Counted from the first letter of the stretch, positions 1 to 12,215 are shown. The stretch: DNA of 64,000 nucleotides from Pomphorhynchus laevis (GCA_012934845.2 WNNJ02002300.1:1-64000), one strand, 5' to 3'. Notes: a model not told the origin generated them from the sequence alone. Translations and numbers: made by a program.

Positions 1-107
1 AAATCGAGTAATGTCCTGGGGAGACGGATAGACCGCGTCTCCTGAAGGACTATAACATCTGCATCTCTACCAGATAAAAGTCTAAGGGCAGAAGCACCTC
101 CCGAATT

Positions 108-1500
108 CCACTGAAGGATATTTAGTGAAAAAGGCTCACGAGTACTCTGCATTATGTTAGGTTAGCTGGGCGGGATTGACTAACCTAGAAAAAGCCAGGG
201 GTAGAAAGGTCGCCCTTCCCGCCAAAAGTCCCCATTATGGAATGCACTTGCCCACGGGCAGTATCTTAATTTCCCGTCAGTGCCTCAGCTCTTTAAGATT
301 TGATTAATTTAACAATCTTCACTGGGGGCACAGTATGAGCTGAAGCCCCCCTTTTCTTGGATTCCAGAAGAACTTGACCGAAAAACGGTGGAGCTGAAAA
401 CAGCAATGCGAATTGGCTTGCGATCACGACTTGTATATCTTTGAGCGTTGCTTGTTTCGATGATTGCATCCGCAGTAGGATGTCACTATCTGTCATTCTG
501 GGCGCTGCTGCCGCGAAAGACGGGGCAGGTTTACGTGGCGAGATATGTCTAGCAACATAGGCTTTAAACGAAGAGCATTTTCGGGTCCAAGCCGGATGTG
601 CTCCCCCACAATTGAAGCATTTAGGGGTGAAGGTCCACTTTCCCCAGCCAGGTTGCAGTCCGCCAAACCAGCGAATCCGCATGTTCTAGAAGACACGCAG
701 CCCGACTCCCAATGCCCCTATTAGTGGCACTTATTGCAGTGGGGTAAGTTTGGTCATCATAACTGATGTGCTTGAAGAGAATATTAAGCCCAGAAAAGGG
801 TTACAGAACGACGGTACAATAACTTAAGCATTATCCAGAGAGGAAGTAACAAATCCAATAGGGAGGGGAAATCCACTCCTCCTCATTACTGAACGAAAAT
901 TAGAGACGTTTAATTTTTTCTCTAAGGTCTTAATGTCTTCCTTGTCCATGAGAGGGGGAATATTCGTTTACTTAAATGAAGCCAGGATAGGCATAGACTT
1001 GATTGAGCGCAGGTGAGCCAAATTTGAAACGAAGAAAGCCTCGTACTCCTTCGTAAAACCAGGAGAGGCGAAGGATATCTTGATTTTACAATCGTAATAT
1101 TTAATGAAGTTAAACAGCACTCTGTTTTTTGTAGTTGAATGTGAAAGTACGAAGAAATAAATTGAATAATTTGTCTTTCTAAAGGCACATTAAACTTGAT
1201 TTGAATACGGTTCATAGCTTTTGGGATAGGGGGAACTCCCTTGAACCCCCCTTCATTAGTAGACACAAAAACATTACTAACAGGAAGGAATCCGTAGAAC
1301 AAACCTGCTTCACGCCTGAATGTAGAGGAATTTCCATCGAATTGTAAGCATTTTAAATGAATTTTCTCGAATCCTTTGATCGCTCCGTAAGTATGTTTTG
1401 CACACACCATTTTGCTCTGTTTTTCAATAATTTATAATGTACAACGATTTGTTGTCTATTATATGTTAATGACAACGATTTGCACCTTTTAAACAATATA
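108..1500 (-). mobile_element. LINE-A copy 1, ORF1 region (5' part of a non-LTR retrotransposon)
   Basis: Read on the minus strand, an ORF1 begins with ATG at 1410 and runs to about 290 in broken frames. The N-terminal piece (922-1410) has the same layout as the ORF1 at 1549 (+). The distal piece (293-682) carries a gag-like CCHC zinc knuckle (CFNCGGAHPAWTRKC), as in ORF1 nucleic-acid-binding proteins of Jockey/I/R1-type LINEs, followed by about 90 residues to a stop. The middle is frameshifted, so this is a fossil. Its 5' end faces the 5' end of LINE-A copy 2 (head-to-head), with about 140 bp between the two ORF1 starts. The stretch lies inside the large inverted repeat shared with 51.1-55.0 kb. 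The clade (Jockey/I/R1 group) is inferred from motifs. Confidence 0.72.
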
Positions 1501-3555
1501 TGATGGTGAATAAGATAACAATTTACATATGAACGCACTTTTTCATATGTGAATGAAACGATGAGCGAATTATGTGTTATCGGAGGATCAAAAGATTCTA
1601 CAATTGCAACAGTAATCGGAGAATACCGTATAAACTCAAACAAAATGCAGGTAACTTCGTCTACAATATCAAACGAGGTAAGTGGTTTGTTGTCATCTAC
1701 CGTAAAAGAGGTAATTGGGGAACTTCCCCCAATACCCAAATTAAAAAATCTGGCGGTTATTAAGCTATTAGCGCCAATAGAGCGCCATAAGCTATTTAAC
1801 ATATTCCTGCGTAAGTTTACTGAAAAATATAATAATAGAGTTATATTCCACTCAGTACGCTACTTTGAAGCCGAAATCAAGATCTCTTTCGTTTCCTGGG
1901 CTTGCAAAGGAGTATGAAACCTTTTCCACCACGAATTAATGGATCTTGGAACAGTACAATTTAAACCTATCCAAGCTTGCATCGAAATTTCGAATCTTTC
2001 TCCCTACCTGGATGAGAAGGATATTAAGTCTTTAAATATATTATTTAGATTAACAAATTTCCTGTCCGTGACTGGGAAGAACGGCTTTCCTCTCCAGATA
2101 GCTTTTGCGTCATCTTCCATTGATAATGCTGAGATCCTAACAAAAGCCCCTGTAACCCCTTTTTGAAACATAACCTAATGTTTAAACTCATAAGCAACGT
2201 CGAGCTAACTTACCCGCACTAAAATGCTTGCCACGAATGGGGTCATTGAGGCTCCGGATGTGTTAAGGAGAAGTTCTGTGGGGTATGCAGTCTAAAGAAT
2301 TGCTCGCAAGTTGGCGGAAAGTGATCCTCCCAACCCAAGTGTTCAAATTGTGGAGGAGCCCACCCTGTATGGTCCAGAAAGTGTGCGAACTTTAAACTGT
2401 ACTGTTCCCGCCACTGCTCCTCCCACCCCAATTAAAATGATGACTCCGTGATTTTTGGTGCAGTTGCTGATAGAATGACTGACAACGACATCATCAGGTT
2501 AGTCGACTCCACAAGACAAGCAATTTTTAAGTAATTGGAGAACTTGATCCAGAAACAGCTTGTCTTATTTTTTACCGCTCCAGTAATCGCCGACCCTTCG
2601 GTCCTGAAGTAATCAAAGAAAAGTGTAGCATCCTCACATAGAGTTCATCATGTGAAGATCGGGAAAATGTAAAATCTAAGGCCGAATATGCTGTCGTTGC
2701 ACTTATGGGAAATGAAGATAGTGCCAATGGGTAAGTGTCTTCCCTAGTAGGGGCTTGTCGTGGAAAGGGCGACCTTTCGGCTTCTAGCTTTCTCTAGGTC
2801 AAGGAAATGTCACTCAGCTAATCTAACGAAATGCAGAGTACTCGTGAGTCTTTTTCACTGAATATACTTCAGTGGAATTCGGGAGTGGTTCTGCCCTTAG
2901 ATTTCTATCTGGTAGAGATGCAGATGCTATAGTCCTTCGGAGATACAGTCTGTCCGTCTTATCCAGGACATTACTCGATTTATCCCCAAGCACATTTACC
3001 CCCACTTTACTCCGTATATAACCCCTCCTTACTCCTCTTCATCTCAAGGTCTTTAAACCTTAGTTAAATGCTCCTTAAGATCGTCCCTTTTTTAAACTAT
3101 TCCTGTCCAGGCCTGTCTTGTTTAGCTATATCACTTTGTAAGAACGGGAAACGTATCAGTATAGCCAATATCTATATTAGGCCAGAGGAAATTCACAAGA
3201 GCCGTGAGCTAGTGGACAGTATTTTAGGTAGTGGCTATGATATGTTACTTGATGACTTCAACGACATAACTGGTCGTTGGATTAATGCAGCACTCCGCAG
3301 AGCAAGGAACCACTAACTTATTCATAAACCACCGTCCCGCACATTTCATTGCTCAACAACTAATTCTCTCCTCGAAATATTACTTCTTCAAAAGATATGG
3401 TTGTTGAAACACATCTGTACTGAGCAGTCGCGCCGAAAACAGACCACCTCTAATGACCTCATACTTTAGCGGGTAACAGAAGATACGTTGCTTAGAAAGA
3501 GGTTTCAATTTTATCCAAGCAGAGTGGCTTCATTTCAGGCAGCTATCCACCCTTC
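108..3555. repeat. Left arm of a ~3.5-kb near-identical inverted repeat
   Basis: This segment is the reverse complement of 51080-54965. Translations of matching pieces are identical (for example 3068-3316 with 51333-51581, 293-682 with 54384-54773, 1939-2166 with 52560-52787). Beyond about 3555 the match to the right side drops to several percent divergence, although both sides are still LINE-A. The left arm lacks the PLE insertion present in the right arm and keeps about 220 bp of ORF1 that the right arm has lost. Confidence 0.88.
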
Positions 3556-5290
3556 CCCAGAATTGGTAATGAGAGTTTGACCGAATTTAATTCCTACCTC
3601 TCATCGCAAGCTACCGCGTTTCTTTCGACTACCTATAAAGGTCATATATACAATCCCACTCCAACAAAACTCAAGGTACTAGCTAAAATGCTACACCTCC
3701 CTAATCTCTCTGTTTCCGCCAGACAGGTCCTCTCGAATGAATATTAGAGCACTAGATACAGGTTCCAGTTGAGTAGGGATAAGGCGAGCATTTCTTGCCT
3801 TAACCATTCTCAGTCTTCCTTTTGGAAGATATTTAAGAGGGAGAAGTTTGTCTGCTGGAAAGAGAGAGCATTGGGTTGGATCGGTAGCATAGGCCTTGAC
3901 AAAGTTTTGAAGGAGTCACTATCCCTACATAATTATGGAGCCACTCAATCTCCCAACCAATCCCGCCTTGGGGTGACTTCAGGAGCAGGGACTTATCTGT
4001 CACAGATATCCTAAACTCCTAAGGGCAACTTGTAGGCATCTCCAAATACAACAGGCCACTATCCACTCGAGTCTGTTAACTTTTGACAGACAGTCAGGGA
4101 AAGGAGGTCGTTATCACTATGCTACTAGCCTCCCCGTCCTATGTTGCTGACATTAATATCAGCCGTCGTGATTTTATGCCAAAAAAGAAATCGATTTCAT
4201 GTCCTAAAGATCTGCGGCCTATCTCGATTCAAAACTCCCTCATCTCCATTTATGAAAAAGCGCTTGCGTGTAAAATCCGCGACCATCTATGTAGGTGAAA
4301 TTTAATCCCACCAGGTTTTCATGGGTACGTAAAAGATCGCTCGGACCATACAGCAATAGTTATAGTACACTAGTTTTGTCAAGACAACAGTCAACAGCTT
4401 GCTGTGGCTGTTTTTCTAGACTATACTGCTGCATTCGACCGCATTTTCATTCCTTTTGTTATCTCTTCTCTCGGGTCCTTTGGGTTACCTGTGAAAATTG
4501 TTTATTGGGTGGAAATATTGTTGTATACCAAGCGATTCTTCTATGAAGACGACCCTGATGCACGTCAGTTCTACCCTATTACAGGTGTGCCTCAAGATTC
4601 CCCACTTTCTCCAATCTTGTATCTTGCTGCCTCCATTGAACTTTACAAAAACTTTAAACGCGACCAACATCTAGTGGTATACGCTGATGATACCACAGCC
4701 CTGTTCTCTGGACGCAGGTGCAAAGATGTAATCTCTGACATCAGCCGTTTCTTTTAAGATTAAAAGATCAGTTACCCATATCCAATCTTATTTTAAATTC
4801 CTCCAAATCGCAGGTTGTTGTCTTTCATGGCGCCCTGCGACAAAGAAAAAATTAAAGAGACTAGCACTCTCAGCTCTATCTTCTATATTGACTAATCAAC
4901 CACTCCCTACCTTCACAAGTCGAGTAAAATACCTGGGGTTCACCGTTACGGTGAACTGGTCGGCGAAAGCTGACCTGGATAGACTCAAACGTATCCTGAA
5001 GAAGCTAGGTGGTCCCTGAAACTGGCTCAGCATTTGTCATTGAATTGAAAACCCAAGTACGCCTTTCTGGGGTACTTGGGCTATCTCGGGATTAGTCTTC
5101 TTTTCAAGAGGACGTCCCCCAGAGCAAAGACTAAGGTTTCTCAAGCTCCTCATCTCGCGATTACCGAGCATAGTCCGCCTCGATTGAACTCTTCGGGGGT
5201 AAAAGGCCCCGGGTGGTTCAGTCGGAGAGCGGCGTGTTGGATTGGCTGGAGGGCTCAGATCCGCTGGACCTGAGGCCGTGACAATATCGT
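1500..5290 (+). mobile_element. LINE-A copy 2, near full-length but decayed
   Basis: The order is that of a non-LTR retrotransposon. ORF1 starts at 1549 (N-terminal part to 1917, then 1939-2166). At 2220-2440 there are several zinc-knuckle motifs, including CSNCGGAHPVWSRKC, with in-frame stops. APE-type endonuclease residues lie at 3068-3480 (the usual GDFND is DDFND here). RT pieces follow: DLRPISIQNS near 4200, the FLDYTAAFDR palm motif near 4410 and the catalytic YADDT near 4680. A 3' UTR-like tail ends near 5290, and its last ~100 bp recur inverted at 49.36-49.45 kb. Many stops and frameshifts make it non-functional. It is a LINE of the I/Jockey/R1 group, the same family as the copies at 49.4-57.3 kb. 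Confidence 0.75.
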
Positions 5291-6350
5291 GAAGACTGAA
5301 CATTTTGATTTTCCTTGTCGGTCTTGAACTGTTGTTTTTCAACTGTCTTTTTAGTTATTTTTAGTGGTTGATAAGTTATTTTTTTAATAAATTCCTTATT
5401 ATATGAACGTAATTCATAACTAGTGAATGCTTAACATGCGAAAAGAGGATAATAGTTTAATTTTGAAACAAGCTGTTGATGTACCAAACAGAGATGTGGA
5501 AAATAATACAATCTATTGTTCAAAAGACTACATTGTCTCTGTTAATTTTGGATATATTGTTATATAATCTTAATTATACTAGTTATATATAATCTTAGCA
5601 TTCCTTAAGACGGTTTGTATTAGAATTGGATTGTTATTGTTACAAGAAATAATATATTTATGTCACCATTGAAATAAAAGGTTTCTATTTTTAAGAAATG
5701 TTGAATTTAAACTTTAATTTGTATTAAATTTTCCGAATTTCTAATTTGTTTGCACATTACACGGAAATTGGATATTTGTAAATTCGTAATTATCAAAAAT
5801 ACAACCTTTTATCGAAAAGACCATTATCTCTATTAATTTTGGATACAATTAGTTATATAACAAGTCGTCTTGCGTGAAATATGTAGAATGTTTAAATTAA
5901 ATTTTTTCCGCTTTATCATTTAAAAAATTAAATTTTCGTCCGATTTAAAGCTAAATTTTAAAGCAGCTATTTCTTTTTTAATTAATAATTAAAAATAATT
6001 ATTAATGATTATTAATAATATTATTTATATACAGTTCAAAGGGTACCCGCAAGTGGGCCTGTTCATTATAATAATTCATTATTTTCTTATCACTGGTTTT
6101 CAATAGTCTGCGTTCGGTTCGGTCGCAGAATGGAGGAGCAAGGCATCCTAATGCTCATTAACAAGCCGGGCATAAGTAAAATTGTTCTAAAAAAACAATT
6201 TTCTGGAGATGCTAGCAGAAGTATCAAAAATAATTTCTTCTTTCATTTGATCCAGCTCCAATAAATATTTATCAATATTTATTAACTATTAAAAATTATT
6301 AATTGAATTAATTTCTTTTTTAATTAATAAAAAAATTAATTCTGAAAATT
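5291..6350. other. A+T-rich stretch without a gene
   Basis: I see no coding signal. Short fragments near 6050-6270 resemble other repeats here: a phrase near 6247 (TTTGATCCAGCTCCAATAA) recurs at 31.24, 61.85 and 61.99 kb, which marks it as an end of the PLE-like snapback repeat family. Confidence 0.5.
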
Positions 6351-6351
6351 T

Positions 6352-6668
6352 TTAATTTTTGAAAATGTTATATGGCTGGATCGCCCCAGGATGAAGAGAC
6401 ATTAAAATTTCCTTGACTGGTACGCCGTCAATCAATGAGACATGTTTAAGTGTACCGGCAAAAACATCTTCTAGAACAGCTGTTGCTGCACGTAACTTAC
6501 CCTTAGTCATGAGTTTGCGGTATAGTTTTAACCAGTCCTGCTGTCCAGACTGAACATTACTATTAAGTTGCTGTTGCAAATAGCTAGCCTCGTCAGAAAG
6601 TTCAGAGAACTCTGCTTGATTCCAGAGAGCAAGTCGCCGTTTCAGGGCTCTTCGTATGATATCCTGCT
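6352..6668 (-). mobile_element. Fragment of an RT-bearing retroelement (region upstream of RT)
   Basis: The minus strand encodes about 100 residues, with RRALKRRLALWNQAEFSEL followed by a GKLRAATAVLED block and VPVKEILMSLHPG. From memory, this layout (RLALW..G.F..L, then a GK.+AAL.LL block, then a V...L..KHP motif) precedes the RT domain in a retroelement family common in cnidarians and other invertebrates. The C-terminal parts of the same family appear at 30.07 kb (+) and 60.0-61.3 kb (-). Both ends run into A+T-rich DNA. Assignment rests on motif memory, not a search. Confidence 0.5.
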
Positions 6669-7547
6669 CGAGTTAAAAAAGTATTCAATTTAGAAAATAT
6701 TCAATATTCTAAATTGAATATTTTCTTTTTTAATTAATAAAAAAATTAATTCTGAAATTTTTCAATTTTTGAATATTCCAAATTGAATATTCTAATATTG
6801 GTGATTAAAAATAATCATAATTTTAATTGTGATTATTATTAATTAATCTTGGTGATTAAAAATAAATAATGCAAAGTTCATTAAGAATAAAAATAAATAC
6901 AACAACAAAATAATTATTTGTAATTAACTGTTAAAATTGATTAATTTAATTAATTTTTAAAATAATAATTTTATATTATTTTTAAAATAAATTAGTTGTT
7001 AAAATTTAAATTAATTTTTAAAATGATAATTTTATATAAAATTTATATTAATTATATTGGATAAAATAGAAAAAATTTAATACAAAATTAAATTTAATTG
7101 GTGAAATTACAAATAACTATTAATAAAAAAAATTTTTATTTAATAAAAAAATAAAAATTACTCTTTTTATATTTTTTAGTATTCTATTAATTTAATCTTT
7201 GATTTTTCTGTCGTGATAATACTTTTTCCTTGCTTATTTATTTTGTAATGAACAATTTGCAATAGGCAGATCTTGTTTGCTTCAAAAAGCGCGACGAATT
7301 TTATCAGAAATAATGCACTAATTTTTGAACGCTTACTGTGATATTGAACTTGATCAACAACAGCTTTCGAAAGTTTGTAATTTATTTTTCTACTCTCTCT
7401 AAACTAATATGAGTGAATAATTAATTTATAATAAAAGCATGCATTTTCGAATTTTTGAGTAAAACATTAGAATAATGCTCGGAATAATTTAATAATTCGG
7501 ATTTCATAGAGAAAATTCGTTTCTAATCCGAAGTATTACAAGAAGGC
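6669..7547. other. A+T-rich stretch without a gene
   Basis: Low-complexity A+T-rich DNA, with local inverted repeats such as ATATTCAATATTCTAAATTG near 6695-6720. No coding or RNA signal was found. Confidence 0.5.
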
Positions 7548-7747
7548 GAGGAAACAGGAATATTTATTTGATTACAAAAATCCGATATTTCGACGGCACT
7601 ACGGAACGTCATCTTCAGGGTTGTTGATATTTATCTCACAAACTTTAAAAAAAAGTTTGTGTTTTATTTCTAGACCCTGAAAATGACGTGCTGTAGTGCC
7701 GTCGAAATATCGGATTTTTGTAATCAAATAAATATTCCTGTTTCCTC
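7548..7747. repeat. Snapback inverted repeat with hammerhead-like motif (PLE-terminus type)
   Basis: Arms 7548-7621 and 7674-7747 are reverse complements with few mismatches, around a 52-bp spacer. On the plus strand of the right arm (from 7676) there is CTGAAAA, a T, stem GACG...CGTC and GAAAT; the minus strand of the left arm reads CTGAAGA, T, GACG...CGTC, GAAAT. This is a hammerhead-type core with one extra base before stem II. The same architecture recurs at 38.4, 61.8, 62.35 and 62.65 kb. The A+T-rich DNA from 7750 to 8640 holds nothing recognisable. Confidence 0.7.
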
Positions 7748-8739
7748 GAATTCTTGTAATAATTAGAATAATACTCGGAATTTAATAAGTCGATTTCAGC
7801 GAGTATTGAAAATTCCAATTTTGCAAAGGTTTCTATCCAACTAACGGATAAAGGTAACAAGTTAGAATGTGGATGCTAATTCAAAAATAGTTTAGATATT
7901 TAATGCTTTATCTTGATCAACTTTTCAAAATTTTTACTTTAGTCGACATAATTGCAAGATTTTAAAATTGTTTTAAAATAAACCATTTATACATTAATAT
8001 ATTTAAACTATAACTAATAAACCATATTTTAATAAACTTGTTTGATTAAATTTAAAAGTGATTTCTTAAATTAAACATATTTCGAAACTACATAAATTGG
8101 AAGTAAACTACAATAAATGTCTCGAGTAGAGCACCACGTCTTAAACAAATAATTCTCTTCGTTTTTTCATTATCATTTTCGCGAGTAACATTTTCCGATT
8201 ATTATTAAAAATATGAAACAATTTAAAGTGAAGTTAAATAAATTCAAATATTGCATCATGTAGATCGATCATATTAAACTCGATAAAAATAACAGAATAA
8301 ACTTACAGACATGTTTGAGTAACTTAGTTAAAGTTAAGCATTTATTTTAAAGCATCAGAATTGTCATGGAAACTAGTATTAATGCTATATTTTGCAAAAC
8401 GTAAAGACTGTAAATGCTACTATTTTGGATTTTTAAAATCATCAGTTCATTTTTATTTATAGAAATCAATAAATTTTAATTGTATTTTTGTAAAAAAAGG
8501 CGTATTCCAAACGACACTGATTGAAAATATTGGTTACATTCTAGAATAAATGTTAATTAAAAACAACGTGTATAATAAGTTATTTTATTACTAAACAAAC
8601 AGCAGAATATATATTTGAATATTTAAAAATTGAATATATATAATATATATGTATATATATGTATATAGAGTCATGATTAGACAGCAGACTCGGATCGTAT
8701 CATATTTGCTGCTAAAAACTAGACTTCGATCATCAGCTT

Positions 8740-8740
8740 A

Positions 8741-8820
<80 letters not shown>
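8740..8820. repeat. (TA)n microsatellite
   Basis: About 40 uninterrupted TA units, directly upstream of a PLE fragment. Confidence 0.97.
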
Positions 8821-8825
<5 letters not shown>

Positions 8826-8834
8826 GACAATTTT

Positions 8835-9610
8835 ATAAACTCGACAAAAAACTGGCAGATTATTTATTACGTTTCGGCCGTCCGGCCTTTTTCAAATCTA
8901 AAACACAGGTTCACAATGCAAAAACAACGGTACAAGAAGAAAAACTACGAAATCTTTAAAGATAATAAAAGAGATGCTATGTAACGTCATGCCACACGAA
9001 AGGATAGTTATCATTGCACCCATTCGGTGTTTCTGTAAATAAAAATCCTATCAACTTTTGTTCTAGTTCGAATCTCTTTTTATTATCTTTATACCACTAT
9101 CGTATACACAATATTTCATACATTCAGAGACGTTATGGCATAAAGTATGATCCACTATACCATCACTAATGTTTCTGGTGCGCGTATGCGATCTTCTAAT
9201 GTTTAACCTTCGTGCCAAGTTTAGAGACGTCTGTCCTACGTATTGAATCTGACATGCGTCTATACTACATGTGCCAACATAAATATTCTGACAACTTTTG
9301 CAATTATTAGCACCTTTTATAGGAAACGCAGCCCCTGTTTGTGAAGAAATTAACATTTTAACTGTGGGCATTGATTTACAAGCCATACATCGCTTATCTC
9401 CACATTTGGTGCTGACATTTTCTTTCTTCGCGCCCAATGCACTTAGCTTTGACCTAATTAAAGTTGCAGACAACTTATTAACTGTGCGAAATGCAACTAC
9501 TGGAACATCTACACATAGATATAGTTCGCCCCAGTTTCATTCTAAGTATTTTAGAAATATAAATGGTATCCCTCGTGGATCCTGGACTGCTTTTCAATTT
9601 ATACTTTAAC
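8835..9610 (-). mobile_element. Penelope-like element fragment: linker, GIY-YIG endonuclease and 3' tail
   Basis: On the minus strand the region from about 9510 down to 9063 encodes the PLE linker with paired cysteines (CGDKRCMACKS), then NCKSCQNIYVGTC, then the GIY-YIG nuclease block QYVGQTSLNLARRLNIRRSH. This is the RT-distal end of a Penelope/Poseidon-type PLE; GIY-YIG cuts target DNA for insertion. The RT is missing. Downstream on the same strand (about 8870-8900) is a degraded hammerhead-like core: TTGAAAA, stem GGCC-GGAC-GGCC, GAAACG. The fragment abuts the (TA)n tract at its 3' side. Confidence 0.8.
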
Positions 9611-9708
9611 AAAATATAATTGAATCTATTTATAGATCAGCAGAGAACTACATAGATTTGTTTCAGTGTGTGTTAATGTGCCATTGGATAAGAGTCATGT
9701 TCACGCTA

Positions 9709-9740
9709 CTGAAGAGTCCCGCAAGGACGAAACACGTGTC
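9709..9740 (+). ncRNA. Hammerhead ribozyme core (type I, minimal stem III)
   Basis: The plus strand reads CTGAAGA (9709-9715), stem II GTCC/GGAC (9716-9719 with 9725-9728) with loop CGCAA, GAAA (9729-9732), a two-base-pair stem III (AC/GT) with loop ACGT, and the cleavage triplet GTC ending at 9740. All conserved core boxes of the hammerhead are present. PLEs are known to carry type I hammerheads with very short stem III. Stem I is doubtful: 9707-9708 can pair with 9741-9742, but the sequence then enters the Merlin remnant, so the downstream strand of stem I seems to have been lost. Activity is therefore uncertain. Confidence 0.72.
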
Positions 9741-9741
9741 T

Positions 9742-10571
9742 AATTTCAAACAAATTCCTCTAAAATCTCCGGTCTTTTATGAGTAGCAACACCTTTTCGT
9801 CTTTTTATCTCTAAATTAAGTTCATTATTAAAAGACTCTACTGCCTGTGTATTTACGCGTTTCTTGATTGATAAATTCATATTTATGACATACTGTGTCG
9901 TGAACATATTCAATACTATTTAATCTTCCGTACGATTTATGTTCGTCGGTCCAAATGATACTTCCCTTTTCAACATGTTGACAAATGATTGGTATTATTG
10001 TATTTGCGGATTTATTTTCAATTACACACGCAAATGCTCTTGTGATACATGCGTCCTATTCAACAATGCATAATGCATCGGTCTTATTTCTAGGAGCTCA
10101 ATCTCGATAACCCTTAATCTTGTGATTTAACTGGGTTTCGTCTGCTTGTACTATTTTACCAGGCCCACCGAATTTTATTTCATCCTTATCATATGTTTTA
10201 ATTAGAAGTAGTAGCTTTTGTATTATTTTTTATAAGTTTTATGGTCTATTTCCATTTCTTTAATTATAACAGATTGTGGGATATTACTTGACCATTTTGT
10301 AATAACTTGAAGCACATCAAGAAAAGGCAAATATAAGTTTTCGAAAAAGCTATATTTTCGTATAGAAATCGTCTTTCTATATAATGAACAATCTGTATTG
10401 GTACACTGCCATGCAGACTTTTTTTAACTTTCTTATATTTCTTCTTTATCAGGCCACGGCTACACTTTTCACATTTCTACTACTTAAAAGAAGATTGTTA
10501 TAAGACAGGAACTTAATTATCGTATCATCGTTCATTCTTATCAATTCACGTTCAAATAAATTCATACTCAT
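9742..10571 (-). pseudogene. Merlin (IS1016/ISXO2-like) DDE transposase remnant
   Basis: On the minus strand, ATG at about 10571 leads through broken frames to a stop at 9746. In order: a zinc-ribbon pair (a CEKC-like motif near 10475, then a second Cys pair), an all-alpha stretch (LDVLQVITKWS), then the catalytic core. The core has DETQ (first Asp) near 10145, ENKSANTIIPII, the WTDEHKSYGRL block (second Asp) near 9945, and NTQAVESFNNEL (Glu) near 9840, ending in KRRKGVATHKRPEILEEF. This is the ISXO2-like DDE fold of Merlin cut-and-paste transposons. At least three frameshifts or stops break it. I could not confirm terminal inverted repeats; a short palindrome at 10640-10678 (GTGGGAAAAGTT / AATTTTCCCAC) may be part of one end. 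Confidence 0.82.
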
Positions 10572-10619
10572 GAGGGGTTACAGAAAAAAAACTTTTTTTA
10601 TAATTTTTGGAGGGGGAAA

Positions 10620-12215
10620 AGTTCCTACAATCTGATATCAGTGGGAAAAGTTCCCTCGATAAGGGAAATTTTCCCACTGATTCCACAGTATCCCAATCCA
10701 ATAAAGTTCACGTTGTTTGCGTTTCGCCGTATCTTCAATGCCGGATTCTATGATTGCCGTTGTTATTACGTGTGCTTCATTGTGTATGCAATGATGATCT
10801 GCCCCATCGTTGTTGGCTCGTTTATTACGTATATCTGACCGTCGATTAAGTGCACAAATATTCATTTCCAAGCCAGTTTGTCCCACATATTGGGCTTGGC
10901 ACATTTTGCAGGAGCAAATGTATATGTTACCTTTGGATTTGCAATCGTTGTTTCCATGGATCTTGTAGTGCAATCATGTCATATTACTTTTGATTGTTTT
11001 TGAATCTTTTATTTCTTGGCAACACTTGCATCGATTCTTTCCACATTGCTTGCTACCATTCGATAAAATCTTCGCATTGCATATTATCTGCTGCAGCGTT
11101 CGGTTACTTTTAAATGCGAACAATGGCATTCGTATGGTTCCATCTTTATCTCCTGTGATCTCTTTCAAAGTTGCTCTCACATCTTTTTGAATATTCATTA
11201 ATGCCGTATGATACTCAAACCTTTGAAAGTAGGTATTCTTGATATTGCAAACGTCTGTCGGTTTATTGACTTTTAGCAATGTATTCCGATTAATTCGATT
11301 TACAATAAATTGTTGTCTCTTTATTGCACTACTTGTGTACCCGAGGTCTTTGAATTCTGATAATAACTGTTTGCTTGCATTTTCATAAGAGTTGTTCGTT
11401 GAACATATCTTTCTGGCACGTATGAATTCAGTATCAATCATTAGTCTTTTCGTCTTAATTGGAATAAAACTATCTTAATGAATTAAGTTCCTTGTGTTGT
11501 CGAATTTGCGAAACATTTGTGTTTGTATTCTACCATCCTTGTCTTTATATATTTTAGTATCCAGAAATGGCAACGGGTTGACTCGATCGTGCGTAAAATG
11601 TGGCTCATTCGCTTTGTATAGTTCATACAACATCAAGGCTAAGTTATCTTCCCCATGCGTCCATACGGCAAATATGTCATCAATGTATCGCCACCATATA
11701 TAAGGTTTGTGTGAATACGTTGAGAAGAATCTTTCCTCTATTCGTGCAACATAGAGTCCAGCGAAAACCGGTGCAACAGGTGATCCCATTGATGTACCAA
11801 TAATCTGTTTGTAACATTTCTCTTCGAATGTAAATGTATTAGACGTCAGTACTAGTTTAAGCAATTCTATCACTTTTCGTTGTTCTGAAATGCTATAGTT
11901 TGATTATTGAGTCCACTGTTGAATCAATTCGATTCCTTTTTCAATAGAAATTGAAGTATATATAATGATTTGATGTATATTCTTAGCAAGATAGATCCTG
12001 TTAGAATCGAGTGCTTGTGAGATTCAAGTTTCCTTAGAAAGTCATCGGTGCTTGCTAGGTACGAGTCACGAGTTTTGAGGATTGGTAGGAGAAGTGTATG
12101 TAGGTATTTGGCTAGTTTTTCTGTCGCAGTTCCAATATTATTAATGATAGGTCTCCCAGTGCACAGTTAGATATTTTTGTGGATCTTTGGTAATAGATAC
12201 AATCACCGATATATA
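10620..12215 (-). mobile_element. Penelope-like element, RT plus GIY-YIG, decayed
   Basis: On the minus strand: RT N-terminal motif GRPIINNIGTATEKLAKYL near 12150, a broken stretch, then RT palm motifs GTSMGSPVAPVFAGLY near 11780 and the catalytic RYIDDIFAVW near 11680 (open frame 11475-11873). Next is a connector (10974-11441) ending in Cys-rich CGKNRCKCCQE. Then the GIY-YIG nuclease with IYICSCKMCQAQYVGQTGLE (10638-10973) closes with ELYWIGILWNQWENFP. The order RT-linker-GIY-YIG is diagnostic of EN(+) PLEs. Several breaks separate the blocks. It belongs to a group similar to the fragment at 8.8-9.6 kb, but is a different copy. Confidence 0.85.

Noticed and set aside
8649-8984. 111-codon open frame across the (TA)n tract
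   Set aside because: It consists of TA-repeat translation (YIYIYI) and PLE 3' tail in the wrong frame.
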